Shown piece by piece: positions 16,382-24,726 of a DNA stretch of 47,865 nucleotides. The DNA lies in the NCBI GenBank assembly GCA_017470905.1, contig JAFUXL010000020.1, forward strand, positions 1 to 47,865. The letters are read 5' to 3'. How positions within the stretch are numbered: the first letter of the stretch is position 1; each line of letters begins with the position of its first letter. This DNA comes from Ruminococcus sp. Lineage in GTDB: Bacteria; Bacillota; Clostridia; Oscillospirales; Ruminococcaceae. A program made the position numbers and the translations under genes. The notes under the pieces are model-generated. The model was not told the DNA's origin. It ran no database searches and saw only the letters and a program-made list of their open reading frames with translations.

Positions 16382-16430
16382 TATATCATCTCTTTTCGTT
16401 CTGTGATGAGAACAGGTCTATATAATTCAA

Positions 16431-16449
16431 GGCGGAAAAAATATCCGCC
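16431..16449 (-). other. Intercistronic hairpin between regulator and kinase genes
   Basis: GGCGGA and TCCGCC around a 7-base A/T loop, lying in the 76-bp gap after the regulator gene. It may be a partial terminator or processing site that lowers kinase expression. Confidence 0.45.
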
Positions 16450-16457
16450 CTGAAACA

Positions 16458-17165
16458 TTATTCGTCCTCTTCGGCTTCAAATTTATAGCCAACGCCCCAT
16501 ACCGTTTTTAATGACCATTTGTCCGAAACGCCCTCAAGCTTTTCACGCAGTCTCTTTATGTGTACATCTATCGTCCTTGAGTCTCCGTAGTATTCAAAGC
16601 CCCATACCTCATCGAGAAGCTGGTCACGGGTATAGACCCTGTTCGGATTTGATGCAAGATAGAAAAGCAGTTCGAGTTCCTTCGGAGGGGTATCGACAAC
16701 CTTTCCGTTTACCTTGAGTTCGTATCTTGTCATATTGACGGAAAGCTTGTCGTAGCGCATTTCCTGTATTTCAGGTTCGACATTTACATTTCCGACACGT
16801 CTTGTAACGGCATTTATACGTGCGATTACTTCCTTTGCATCGAAAGGCTTTACGATATAGTCGTCCGCACCGAGTTCAAGACCGATAACCTTGTCGATGG
16901 TTTCGCCCTTTGCGGTAATCATAATTATCGGGACATTTGATTTTTTTCTTATTCTGCGGCACACCTCCCAGCCGTCAATGCCGGGGAGCATTATATCGAG
17001 CAGAACCATATCGGGGTTAAGCGCATTGAATTTAACGACAGCTTCTTCGCCGTCATGTGAGAGGATAACGCTGTAGCCGTCCTTTTCGAGGTAAAGTCTG
17101 AGCAGGTCGCATATATTCTTATCATCATCTACGATAAGGACTTTCAGGCTTTTTTCATTTGCCAT
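16458..17165 (-). CDS. OmpR-family response regulator
   Basis: 235 residues. The receiver domain (1-120) has VLIVDDDKNICDLL, the phospho-acceptor Asp in PDMVLLDIMLPGIDG, Thr in MITAKGE and Lys in DDYIVKPFD. A winged-helix DNA-binding domain (about 140-230) follows, with PPKELELLFYLASNPNRVYT and SRTIDVHIKRLREKL. First gene of the RR-HK-HtrA operon, with a consensus promoter 50 bp upstream. ATG 17165 has GAAGGT upstream. Confidence 0.95.
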   Translation of the reverse strand: MANEKSLKVLIVDDDKNICDLLRLYLEKDGYSVILSHDGEEAVVKFNALNPDMVLLDIMLPGIDGWEVCRRIRKKSNVPIIMITAKGETIDKVIGLELGADDYIVKPFDAKEVIARINAVTRRVGNVNVEPEIQEMRYDKLSVNMTRYELKVNGKVVDTPPKELELLFYLASNPNRVYTRDQLLDEVWGFEYYGDSRTIDVHIKRLREKLEGVSDKWSLKTVWGVGYKFEAEEDE

Positions 17166-17212
17166 TTTTTTATTACCTTCTTTCTCTGCATATTATGCAT
17201 ACCATTGATTTT

Positions 17213-17241
17213 ATTATAACTCATATTGCGAAAATTGTCAA
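17213..17241 (-). promoter_or_regulatory. Promoter of the RR-HK-HtrA operon
   Basis: Minus strand TTGACA (17236-17241), 17 bp, TATAAT (17213-17218). Confidence 0.85.
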
Positions 17242-17267
17242 TTAAAAATCAATAAATTATGAACAAA

Positions 17268-17313
17268 AATTTTATATTTTGTCTTTACTCCCCCTCGCCT
17301 GCGGCGGAGGGGG
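17268..17313. repeat. Dispersed palindrome family, copy D
   Basis: AATTTTATATTTTGTCTTTA flank followed by CCCCCTCGCC-TGC-GGCGGAGGGGG (17290-17313, one bulged base). It is the clearest single copy of the family and lies between recG and the regulator promoter. Confidence 0.7.
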
Positions 17314-17386
17314 AACAGTATTTTTTATTGTATATTATCAGGAAAAATTTTAAATTTGCTCAATAATAGAATTTAACCTGAAATTA

Positions 17387-19423
17387 TCAGCCCGTTATTT
17401 CCTTGTCGAAAAGCCGCAGGGTATCCACGCGCAGGGAATGATTTTCGGGATTTTTAAGTTCGGGGTCATCACGGAGAATTTCAGCAGCACACATCTGCGC
17501 CTTTTTCATGAGTTCCGTATTGCAAGCAATATCGGCTATTTTAAGCGGAGGAAGTCCGTGCTGTGCGCTGCCGAAAAAATCTCCCGGTCCTCTCAGCTTC
17601 AAATCCTCCTCCGATATTTTAAAGCCGTCCGCAGTGGAGGACATTATTTTCATGCGCTTTATACATTCGTCCGTTGTATTGTCGGTTATCAGGATACAGG
17701 TGCTTTCAAATTCTCCTCGTCCTATGCGCCCTCTTAGCTGGTGGAGCTGTGAAAGCCCGAACCTTTCGGCATTTTCGATTACCATAACCGCCGCATTCGG
17801 AACATCTACACCAACCTCAACGACTGTCGTGCAGATAAGAGCCTGTATTTCTCCGTCACGGAATTTTTTCATTACCTCTTCTTTTTCGGCGGATTTCATT
17901 CTGCCGTGGAGGAGTGCCGTGGTATAGCCCTTCAAATCCTGTTTCTGTGCATTTTCGGCATAGGATTTAACGGCGAACAAATCGCTTTCGCTGTCCTCAA
18001 TCATGGGGCATACGACATAAGCCTGCCGCCCCTCGTTTATTCGGTCACGCACGAAATTAAATGCACGGTGACGCAGCTTTCCCGTCACAGCATAGGTCTT
18101 TACGGGCTTTCGTCCTTTGGGCAGCTGAGTTATTGCCGATATATCCAAATCGCCGTAAATAATAAGCGCAAGCGTCCTCGGAATGGGAGTTGCCGACATT
18201 ACAAGCCTGTGGGGAGAGTCGCCCTTTTCGGCAAGTGCCGCCCTCTGATTAACTCCGAAACGGTGCTGTTCATCGGTTATCACGAGGGCAAGCTTTTTAT
18301 ATTCAACGTCTTTCTGGATTATGGCATGAGTTCCGACAACAACATCAATCTCGCCCGACAGTATCCGTTCACGGATAATTCTTTTATTCTTTGCGGTGAC
18401 AGAACCAGTCAGCAGACAGATTTTAAGTCCGAACGGTTCAAGAAATCCCGACAGTGTTTTATAATGCTGCATGGCAAGTATTTCCGTCGGTGTCATGAGT
18501 GCGGACTGCAAGCCGTTTTTCGCCGCAAAATAACAAGCCGCCGCCGCAACGACAGTCTTTCCGCTGCCGACATCGCCCTGCAAAAGTCTGTTCATGGGAA
18601 TATTCCTGCAAAGGTCTGAAAGTATCTCCCCTGTCGCCCTGGACTGCCCCTCGGTCAGTTCAAAGGGCAGTCCGCTTAGAAATTCCGTTATATCCGTTTT
18701 ATCGTCCATCTTATAGGCTGTACTGCATCGTGCGCGTGTTTTCATAAGAGACATTCCGAGCTGCAATTTTAGAAGTTCATCAAAGGCAAGCCTTTCCCTC
18801 GCAAGCTGTGCCGCCTCATCGCTTTCGGGAAAATGAATATTTTCCAAAGACCACATGAGGGGCTTCAATTCATATTTCTGCATTATATTTTCAGAAAGCG
18901 TTTCAAAGGGCTGGGATTTCATCAGCTGCAAAGCCTGCTGCATATTGGTTCTTACCATAGCCGCCGTAAGTCCCTGTGTGAGCCTGTATACGGGCTGTAT
19001 CAGGACTTTTTCATCGTCCTTTATATATACGGGAGAATTTATCTCCTTGCGCATAAAACCGCCTGTTACTTTTCCGTACATATAATATCCTGCTCCCTCG
19101 CTGAGAGCATGGAATGCATAGACATTATTGAAAACAGTTATTATAATATCGTCTATTCCGTCTGTTGCGACTGCCTTGCAGATGACAAGACCGCTTCTTA
19201 TTTTCTGGGGCTGTAATTTACGTGTTACAGTAAGCTTAAGAAAGCAGTATTCATCAGGCTTTGCCTGTGCTATGGGGATATGCGCCCTGAAATCCATATA
19301 TGAACGGGGAATATGATATATAAGCTCATAGGGGGATTTTATGTCGAGCCTGCGGTATTTTTCGCCCCTGGCTTTTCCCACGCCTTTAAGGTATTCTATT
19401 TCGCCGAATAAAGTAACTGACAT
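17387..19423 (-). CDS. recG: ATP-dependent DNA helicase RecG
   Basis: 678 residues, normal length. The N-terminal wedge/OB domain (about 1-165) opens with EIEYLKGVGKARGEKYRRLDI. The helicase core has Walker A LLQGDVGSGKTVVAA, the DEQH box (VITDEQHRFGVNQRA), motif III MSATPIPRTLAL, motif V region VVEVGVDVPNA and motif VI QLRGRIGRG. RecG remodels stalled replication forks and branch-migrates Holliday junctions. Monocistronic with a perfect promoter, divergent from the decarboxylase gene. Confidence 0.96.
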   Translation of the reverse strand: MSVTLFGEIEYLKGVGKARGEKYRRLDIKSPYELIYHIPRSYMDFRAHIPIAQAKPDEYCFLKLTVTRKLQPQKIRSGLVICKAVATDGIDDIIITVFNNVYAFHALSEGAGYYMYGKVTGGFMRKEINSPVYIKDDEKVLIQPVYRLTQGLTAAMVRTNMQQALQLMKSQPFETLSENIMQKYELKPLMWSLENIHFPESDEAAQLARERLAFDELLKLQLGMSLMKTRARCSTAYKMDDKTDITEFLSGLPFELTEGQSRATGEILSDLCRNIPMNRLLQGDVGSGKTVVAAAACYFAAKNGLQSALMTPTEILAMQHYKTLSGFLEPFGLKICLLTGSVTAKNKRIIRERILSGEIDVVVGTHAIIQKDVEYKKLALVITDEQHRFGVNQRAALAEKGDSPHRLVMSATPIPRTLALIIYGDLDISAITQLPKGRKPVKTYAVTGKLRHRAFNFVRDRINEGRQAYVVCPMIEDSESDLFAVKSYAENAQKQDLKGYTTALLHGRMKSAEKEEVMKKFRDGEIQALICTTVVEVGVDVPNAAVMVIENAERFGLSQLHQLRGRIGRGEFESTCILITDNTTDECIKRMKIMSSTADGFKISEEDLKLRGPGDFFGSAQHGLPPLKIADIACNTELMKKAQMCAAEILRDDPELKNPENHSLRVDTLRLFDKEITG

Positions 19424-19453
19424 TCTATTACCTCTCTCTCAGATTATAATATT

Positions 19454-19482
19454 ATTATAAATATAATCGGCTTTTATGTCAA
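19454..19482 (-). promoter_or_regulatory. Promoter of recG
   Basis: Minus strand TTGACA (19477-19482), 17 bp, TATAAT (19454-19459), about 30 bp before the start codon. Confidence 0.85.
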
Positions 19483-19503
19483 GTATTATATTTTCGGCAA
19501 TAT

Positions 19504-19527
19504 GCCGCTCCCCGTCTGCGGCAGGGA
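19504..19527. repeat. Dispersed palindrome family, copy E
   Basis: GCCGC-TCCCCGTCT-GCGGC followed by AGGGAAATATAAATTAAAT, between the divergent recG and decarboxylase promoters. Confidence 0.45.
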
Positions 19528-19547
19528 AATATAAATTAAATATTCTA

Positions 19548-19576
19548 TTGACAAATTGACAGATTACATCTATAAT
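19548..19576 (+). promoter_or_regulatory. Promoter of the decarboxylase gene
   Basis: TTGACA (19548-19553), 17 bp, TATAAT (19571-19576). Confidence 0.85.
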
Positions 19577-19606
19577 TTTATTATAATATCTTTAAAAGGA
19601 GTTACT

Positions 19607-20923
19607 ATGAATACCCCGATATACGATTTTCTTTTGAAATATTCATCGTCCGATATTCTCCGCTGTCATATGCCGGGGCATAAGGGACGGTTTAAATACC
19701 TCGAAAATATATGCAATACAGACATTACGGAAATAAAAGGTGCGGACAGTCTTTTCGAGGCTGACGGAATAATCCTGCAAAGCGAAAAAAATATGTCAGG
19801 GCTTTATAATACCGCCGCAAGCTTTTATTCCGCAGGCGGTTCAACTCTCTGCATTCAGGCTATGCTTGCCGCCATGAAATACGAAAACCGCAAAGTTATA
19901 GCCGTTCGCAATGTTCACCGTGCATTTCTGAATGCCGCCGCCCTGCTCGATATTGATGTTATCTGGCTTATGCCGAAATACAACGGCGGTCTGCTTTCGG
20001 GAGAAATTGATATTAACGATGCCGAAATGCTCCTGAAAAAATATCCCTCGTCATGCCTCTATATAACCTCTCCCGACTACACGGGGAAAACTGCCGATAT
20101 TAAAAAATTATCCGAAATCTGCCATAAATATGACAGCGTACTCCTCACCGACAATGCGCACGGAGCGCACCTGCATTTCTTTGAAGAAAGTATCCACCCG
20201 ATATATCTCGGTGCGGATATATGCTGTGACTCGGCGCATAAAATGCTTCCTGCACTCACGGGAGCTGCCGTCCTGCATACTTCCTCCGAAAAATATGCAA
20301 AAATACTGAGACAGTGCATGAGTATCTTCGCATCAACAAGCCCCTCTTATCTAATAATGGCTTCTCTCGATTTATGCAATAAATATATTTCCGAAAGCAT
20401 AAGAGAGGATATTAAAAATAATCTTGTGTTCATAGATAATTTCAGGAATAATTTCCCCGATATAAAATTTGCGGACGGCGAACCCTTTCATATAACGCTC
20501 AAAGCCTCGGAGTCGGGCTATAACGGAAACAGGCTTGCAGAGCTTATGAGGATTAATAATGTCGAATGTGAATACTCCGACAGCGATATTGTAATTTTTC
20601 TTATGTCGCCTATGAACTGCCGTGAGGATTATGAAAAACTCTCGGACAGCCTGGCGAAAAGTTTAACATCTGCTGAAAAGCATGAAAAAATATCCCCCCT
20701 GTTTTCAACACATCTGCCCGAAAGGGCTACGTCGATAAGAGACGCAGTATTTTCGGACTTTGAGGAAATACCTGTTGAAAACTCCCTCGGAAGAATATGC
20801 GCATCGGTGAAAGTTCCCTGTCCTCCTGCCGTGCCGATTGCCGCAAGCGGAGAGATAATTGACGAAATCTGCATAAATATTTTCAAAAGGTATGGCATTT
20901 CGTCTGTGATTGTGGTAAAATAA
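19607..20923 (+). CDS. Orn/Lys/Arg decarboxylase family PLP enzyme
   Basis: 438 residues from ATG 19607 with AAAAGGAG upstream. The N-terminus RCHMPGHKGR and TDITEIKGADSLF are typical of the short, wing-less basic amino-acid decarboxylases of Firmicutes (SpeA/YaaO type). The PLP-binding region shows TDNAHGAHLHF (cofactor Asp and His) and CCDSAHKMLPALTG, whose Lys should form the Schiff base. Such enzymes remove CO2 from arginine, lysine or ornithine for polyamine synthesis or acid resistance. Substrate cannot be told from sequence alone. No speB or speE is adjacent. In many Firmicutes a YaaO-like gene lies near tmk, holB and ricT; here holB-ricT follow 1.2 kb later, so the association is partly kept. 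Confidence 0.88.
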   Translation: MNTPIYDFLLKYSSSDILRCHMPGHKGRFKYLENICNTDITEIKGADSLFEADGIILQSEKNMSGLYNTAASFYSAGGSTLCIQAMLAAMKYENRKVIAVRNVHRAFLNAAALLDIDVIWLMPKYNGGLLSGEIDINDAEMLLKKYPSSCLYITSPDYTGKTADIKKLSEICHKYDSVLLTDNAHGAHLHFFEESIHPIYLGADICCDSAHKMLPALTGAAVLHTSSEKYAKILRQCMSIFASTSPSYLIMASLDLCNKYISESIREDIKNNLVFIDNFRNNFPDIKFADGEPFHITLKASESGYNGNRLAELMRINNVECEYSDSDIVIFLMSPMNCREDYEKLSDSLAKSLTSAEKHEKISPLFSTHLPERATSIRDAVFSDFEEIPVENSLGRICASVKVPCPPAVPIAASGEIIDEICINIFKRYGISSVIVVK

Positions 20924-20926
20924 TAA

Positions 20927-20951
20927 GAGCCGCTGTTTTTCACAGCAGCTC
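20927..20951. terminator. Hairpin between convergent decarboxylase and HTH genes
   Basis: GAGCCGCTG and CAGCAGCTC (one mismatch) around TTTTTCA, starting three bases after the stop codon. Confidence 0.6.
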
Positions 20952-20957
20952 CCATGA

Positions 20958-21170
20958 TTATTCCTCGTCATTTACATATTCGAGAATATCCCCCGGCTGA
21001 CAGTCAAGTGCCTTGCATATTGCACTGAGTGTTGAAAAACGTATTGCACTTGCCTTGCCTGTTTTTAACTTTGAAAGATTTACATTGCTTATTCCCACAC
21101 GTTCGCTGAGTTCGTTGAGACTGATTTTTCTGTCAGCCATTACACGGTCAAGTCTTAATATTATCGACAT
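20958..21170 (-). CDS. XRE-family HTH regulator (YozG-like)
   Basis: 70 residues from ATG 21170 (AGGTGA upstream); ATG 21185, overlapping the preceding stop, is an alternative. Almost the whole protein is a Cro/CI-type helix-turn-helix (KISLNELSERVGISNVNLSKLKTG, then TLSAICKALDCQPGDILEY). Small regulators of this type are nearly always paired with a DUF2975 membrane protein, as here. Immediately downstream of that gene in a two-gene operon. Confidence 0.88.
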   Translation of the reverse strand: MSIILRLDRVMADRKISLNELSERVGISNVNLSKLKTGKASAIRFSTLSAICKALDCQPGDILEYVNDEE

Positions 21171-21181
21171 AATCTCACCTC

Positions 21182-21853
21182 TCATACAGTTTCGTCCGAC
21201 TGCTTCTGAAGCTCTGCGCCGTATGCGAAAATATTTATTACCATGATGATTACAAGTACGAGAAGTGCCATTATGAGAAGTGAACCGTTTGTAATTCCGC
21301 CGAATACTGCAAGGGGTATGAGCGAATAGCCGAATTTCTTCATCTTGCCGATTATCTCCTCTGTGAAAGGCGTTTCGGATTTTTCAACGGATTTTGCAAG
21401 CGATGCGGCAAATCCAAAAACTATTGCCATGCATACAAGTTCAATAAATCCAGACAAGATATTCATTGAAATTTCGCTTATTATCTCTTCTTTGCTGAGC
21501 TGTGAAAGGTCGCCCGAAATATTTATCTGAGCCTGGTTTTCGTCAATTTCAACTATCTCGTAATCGAGGTCGATAAAATTATCAATTTTGATTTTGTCCT
21601 TTTCGATAACGCCCTGTGCGCTCATGATATTTTCGGCATTTTCCTCACTTATGGGCATATCGCTGAAATCAAGCTCGATTTTTGCGTCAGCCGTACCTGT
21701 TACATGGATTTTGTCGGCAGGTATCATTCTCACGAACACAACAGCCGCAAGCATGAAAACCGCTCCGATAATGCAGAATACCATTGCAATTCTGCTTATT
21801 ATCCTGCAAGCCTTGCCCATGCCGTTTACTCTTTTGATGTTTACATTTTCCAT
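21182..21853 (-). CDS. DUF2975 membrane protein
   Basis: 223 residues from ATG 21853 (GGAGGAATTAATT before it). Four hydrophobic segments: about 19-42, then an extracytoplasmic ~90-residue acidic domain, then about 127-150, 168-190 and 195-215. This is the architecture of DUF2975 proteins, which occur with small XRE regulators. The function is not known; a membrane input for the regulator is a reasonable guess. The stop codon is 12 bp from the regulator start. Confidence 0.8.
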   Translation of the reverse strand: MENVNIKRVNGMGKACRIISRIAMVFCIIGAVFMLAAVVFVRMIPADKIHVTGTADAKIELDFSDMPISEENAENIMSAQGVIEKDKIKIDNFIDLDYEIVEIDENQAQINISGDLSQLSKEEIISEISMNILSGFIELVCMAIVFGFAASLAKSVEKSETPFTEEIIGKMKKFGYSLIPLAVFGGITNGSLLIMALLVLVIIMVINIFAYGAELQKQSDETV

Positions 21854-21895
21854 AATTAATTCCTCCATTGAGTATTTTTCCCTTGCGGTGATTAT

Positions 21896-21924
21896 ATGAT
21901 AACACATGGTTTTACGTTTGTCAA
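21896..21924 (-). promoter_or_regulatory. Promoter of the DUF2975-HTH operon
   Basis: Minus strand TTGACA (21919-21924), 17 bp, TATCAT (21896-21901). Confidence 0.7.
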
Positions 21925-21936
21925 TAGTTTTTTAAT

Positions 21937-22036
21937 GTTTATCATTAAATATTGTATGTTTGCATATAAATAATTATCGTTTTATATGTTTTAGCTGTGA
22001 AATATGCACGATAAATATTTATCGTTTATCATTAAA
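21937..22036. promoter_or_regulatory. Candidate operators: repeated GTTTATCATTAAA and an 18-bp palindrome
   Basis: The 13-mer GTTTATCATTAAA occurs at 21937-21949 and again at 22024-22036. Beside the second copy is the perfect palindrome ACGATAAATATTTATCGT (22008-22025). TTATCGTTTTATATG at ~21974 is a further related half-site. All share the core TTTATCRTT and lie upstream of the DUF2975-HTH promoter, a natural place for autoregulation by the XRE protein. Confidence 0.5.
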
Positions 22037-22073
22037 AATATAATCCCGGACATAAAATATATCAGAAGCCGTG

Positions 22074-22093
22074 TTCTCCGCCTGCGGCTGGGA
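22074..22093. repeat. Dispersed palindrome family, copy F
   Basis: TTCTCCGCC-TGC-GGCTGGGAA, about 30 bp upstream of the holB start codon. Confidence 0.5.
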
Positions 22094-22125
22094 ATACAAG
22101 AATATATAATTTTAAGGTGAATATA

Positions 22126-23106
22126 ATGAAAAAAATCTACGGAAACAGACCGCTCCTGTCAACCATTGAGAATATGACCAAAAATAACCATACCGTAAAT
22201 TCGGTCATATTCTTCGGCGAAAAAGGCAGCGGAAAAAAACTTATCGCCGACTATTATGCAAATACCCTCCTGTGCGAAAATCCCGAAGACGACAAGCCCT
22301 GCGGCATTTGCAATTCGTGCAGAAATTTCCTCGCAGGAAACCACCCCGATGTAAAATATCCCGAAACCAGCGGAAAGCTTGAGGGATATTCCGTCGATAC
22401 CGTAAGAAATATAATTTCCGATGCTTTCATAAAGCCCAACAACAAAACGGGACGAAAAATATATATCTTCCGTGACTGCCGGAATATGGACACAAGACCG
22501 CAGAATATGCTGCTGAAAATCATTGAAGAACCGCCTGAATATGCTTTTTTTATATTCACAGCAGAGTCAAAATATGAATTTCTCCCGACAATTATTTCAC
22601 GCTGCATATGCTTTCCGACATCTCCGTGCAGTGAGGAGGATACCATATGCGCACTTAAAGAAAACGGCTTTTCCGAAAACGAAATAACCTCCGCCGTTGA
22701 GTGCTTTCACGGAAATATAGGTATGTGCATTGATTATATAAAAAATGACCGCCTTGGGAAATATGTGGATTTGACAAAACGCATATCCGATAGTATAATA
22801 AGAAAGGACGAGTATTCTCTCGGTCATGCACTGTGTTCGGCAGGCAGCGACAGAAAAAATATCTTTTCCGTTCTCTCAATGTTCGATAAGCTTATGAGAG
22901 ACTGCGCCGTGCTTAATAAGGACAAAAACGCACAAACCATAGGCTGCTGCCGTGAAAGTGCCGAAAGGCTTTCCGAAAGAATTACCCCCTGTCAGGCGGA
23001 AAAAATCCACATAAGCATAGAAAATGCAGCAAGTGCAGTAAGATACAATGTGAGTGCGCCTGTCGCTCTTTCCGCATTGTGTGCGGAAATAAGCGACATT
23101 ATCTGA
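22126..23106 (+). CDS. holB: DNA polymerase III delta' subunit
   Basis: 326 residues from ATG 22126, five bases after AAGGTGA. The clamp-loader AAA+ fold shows VIFFGEKGSGKKLIADYYA (P-loop variant), the zinc-binding cysteines CGICNSC (about residue 60), FRDCRNMDTRPQNMLLKIIEEPPEY (sensor region, equivalent to the A..NALLKTLEEPP motif) and FIFTAESKYEFLPTIISRC. With gamma/tau and delta it loads the sliding clamp. It heads the run holB-ricT-queH-ybaK-DUF4274; holB-ricT linkage is conserved in Firmicutes. A palindrome CTGAAATATTTCAG (23103-23116) overlaps its stop codon. Confidence 0.93.
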   Translation: MKKIYGNRPLLSTIENMTKNNHTVNSVIFFGEKGSGKKLIADYYANTLLCENPEDDKPCGICNSCRNFLAGNHPDVKYPETSGKLEGYSVDTVRNIISDAFIKPNNKTGRKIYIFRDCRNMDTRPQNMLLKIIEEPPEYAFFIFTAESKYEFLPTIISRCICFPTSPCSEEDTICALKENGFSENEITSAVECFHGNIGMCIDYIKNDRLGKYVDLTKRISDSIIRKDEYSLGHALCSAGSDRKNIFSVLSMFDKLMRDCAVLNKDKNAQTIGCCRESAERLSERITPCQAEKIHISIENAASAVRYNVSAPVALSALCAEISDII

Positions 23107-23126
23107 AATATTTCAGAAAGCTGTAA

Positions 23127-23148
23127 TCCTCCGCCTGCGGCGGCAGGA
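23127..23148. repeat. Dispersed palindrome family, copy G
   Basis: TCCTCCGCC-TGC-GGCGGCAGGA, in the 91-bp holB-ricT gap. Confidence 0.6.
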
Positions 23149-23197
23149 TACAGGATATAAAATTATTGATTACAATACTTTGATAAGGAGTTGAAAA

Positions 23198-24064
23198 ATG
23201 AAAGAAATAGTCGGAATACGCTTTAAGGACGGCGGAAAGGTATATTATTTCTCCCCCGCAGATATTAAGGCGAAAACAGGCGATATGGCTATAGTCGAAA
23301 CCGTAAGGGGCATAGAATGCGGCGAAGTCGTGATAGCAAACAAGCAAATAGACGACAGCGAAATAAATTCCCCCCTTAAACCGATAATAAGGATAGCCGA
23401 TGAAAAAGACCTCGAAAATGTCGCCAAAAATAAACAGCGTGAAAAGGAAGCTTTCAGAATATGCGAGGAAAAAATACGTCTGCGCAAGCTTAAAATGAAC
23501 CTCGTTGACGTTGAGTGTACCTTTGACAATAACAAGCTGCTTTTCTATTTCACTGCGGAAAGCCGTGTGGATTTCCGTGAACTTGTAAAGGATTTGGCAT
23601 CTGTTTTCAGGACGAGAATTGAACTGCGTCAGATTGGTGTGAGAGATGAGGCTAAAGTCCTCGGCGGTCTGGGCATATGCGGCAGAGAATTTTGCTGCAA
23701 AAGCTATATGGGCGATTTCCAGCCCGTATCAATCAAAATGGCTAAGGAACAGGGGCTTTCACTCAATCCCACGAAAATTTCAGGCACCTGCGGACGACTT
23801 ATGTGCTGCCTGAAAAACGAACAGAACGCTTATGAGGCTCTGCTCAAAATTACTCCGAAGGTCGGCGCACTGGTGGTAACTCCCGACGGAGTCAAGGGCA
23901 AGGTCGAGGACTCAAACCTCATAACGGGCAAGCTGCGTATTAAAACGGAAAAATCAGAAGTACCCGTAACCCTCGACAGAAGCGAAGTAAAGCTACTGAA
24001 GGATGCCGAAATAAAACTGAACCGTGAGGAGCTTAAAGCCCTCAAAAAACTTGAGGATAAATAA
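23198..24064 (+). CDS. ricT: PSP1-domain protein RicT (YaaT)
   Basis: 288 residues, ATG with AAGGAG upstream. The PSP1 domain covers about residues 60-145. The cysteine-rich hallmark region is GGLGICGREFCCKSY (about 160) and KISGTCGRLMCCLKNE (about 190). In Bacillus RicT joins RicA and RicF in a [4Fe-4S] complex that controls RNase Y-dependent mRNA processing and affects sporulation and biofilm formation. The conserved cysteines are present. The C-terminal ~70 residues are a KOW-like/lysine-rich tail. It lies directly behind holB, as in Bacillus, and overlaps queH by one base. Confidence 0.92.
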   Translation: MKEIVGIRFKDGGKVYYFSPADIKAKTGDMAIVETVRGIECGEVVIANKQIDDSEINSPLKPIIRIADEKDLENVAKNKQREKEAFRICEEKIRLRKLKMNLVDVECTFDNNKLLFYFTAESRVDFRELVKDLASVFRTRIELRQIGVRDEAKVLGGLGICGREFCCKSYMGDFQPVSIKMAKEQGLSLNPTKISGTCGRLMCCLKNEQNAYEALLKITPKVGALVVTPDGVKGKVEDSNLITGKLRIKTEKSEVPVTLDRSEVKLLKDAEIKLNREELKALKKLEDK

Positions 24065-24711
24065 TGAAGAAAATCAACTACGGAAAAATCCTCGATGATA
24101 AAATACAGGAGTTAAAAACATCGGGGCATAAGCCCTCTCTCCTGCTCCATGCCTGCTGTGCGCCGTGCAGCAGTCATACACTTACGGTGCTTTACAATTA
24201 TTTCGATATAATATTATATTTCTTCAACCCGAATATTTCCCACGAAGAGGAATACCTGTACCGCTGCGGTGAATTAAAACGCCTGGTTTCCGAAATGAAT
24301 ATGAATATAAATATCATCGAGGAAAGCTATGACCCTGCACCCTTTTACGAGCTTGCAAGGGGACTTGAAAATCTCCCCGAAAGGGGCGAAAGATGCAGGA
24401 AATGTATATCGTTCCGATTGGAAAAAACCGCAGAAAAGGCTAAAAGTATCGGTGCGGATATGTTCACCACAACCCTTACCATAAGCCCTCACAAGGACTG
24501 TCAGTTCATAAACCAATGCGGAGGGGAAATATCGAAAATATACGGCATTGAATATCTGTATTCGGATTTCAAGAAGCATGACGGATATAAGCATTCAGTA
24601 GAGCTTTCAAAGAAATATAATCTTTACAGACAAGATTACTGCGGCTGTGTATACAGCAAGCTTACAAAAAACAATATCTCCGCCGCCGCAGACGGAGGAG
24701 ATAAAATTTAA
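24064..24711 (+). CDS. queH: Epoxyqueuosine reductase QueH
   Basis: 215 residues. QueH converts epoxyqueuosine to queuosine in tRNA and substitutes for QueG. The Fe-S and zinc cysteine motifs are present: HACCAPCSSH near residue 29, ERCRKCISFR near 110, and YCGCVYS near 193. TTTLTISPHKDCQ is also family-typical. The start overlaps the ricT stop codon by one base. The last ~15 residues (AAADGGDKI and preceding) are encoded by a copy of the dispersed GC-rich palindrome, so the natural C-terminus probably used to end earlier. Confidence 0.92.
   Translation: MKKINYGKILDDKIQELKTSGHKPSLLLHACCAPCSSHTLTVLYNYFDIILYFFNPNISHEEEYLYRCGELKRLVSEMNMNINIIEESYDPAPFYELARGLENLPERGERCRKCISFRLEKTAEKAKSIGADMFTTTLTISPHKDCQFINQCGGEISKIYGIEYLYSDFKKHDGYKHSVELSKKYNLYRQDYCGCVYSKLTKNNISAAADGGDKI
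24676..24702. repeat. Dispersed palindrome family, copy H, inside queH
   Basis: ATCTCC-GCCGCCGCAGACGGA-GGAGAT. It supplies the last codons of queH. Confidence 0.55.
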
Positions 24712-24726
24712 TTACCGGTGATTATT

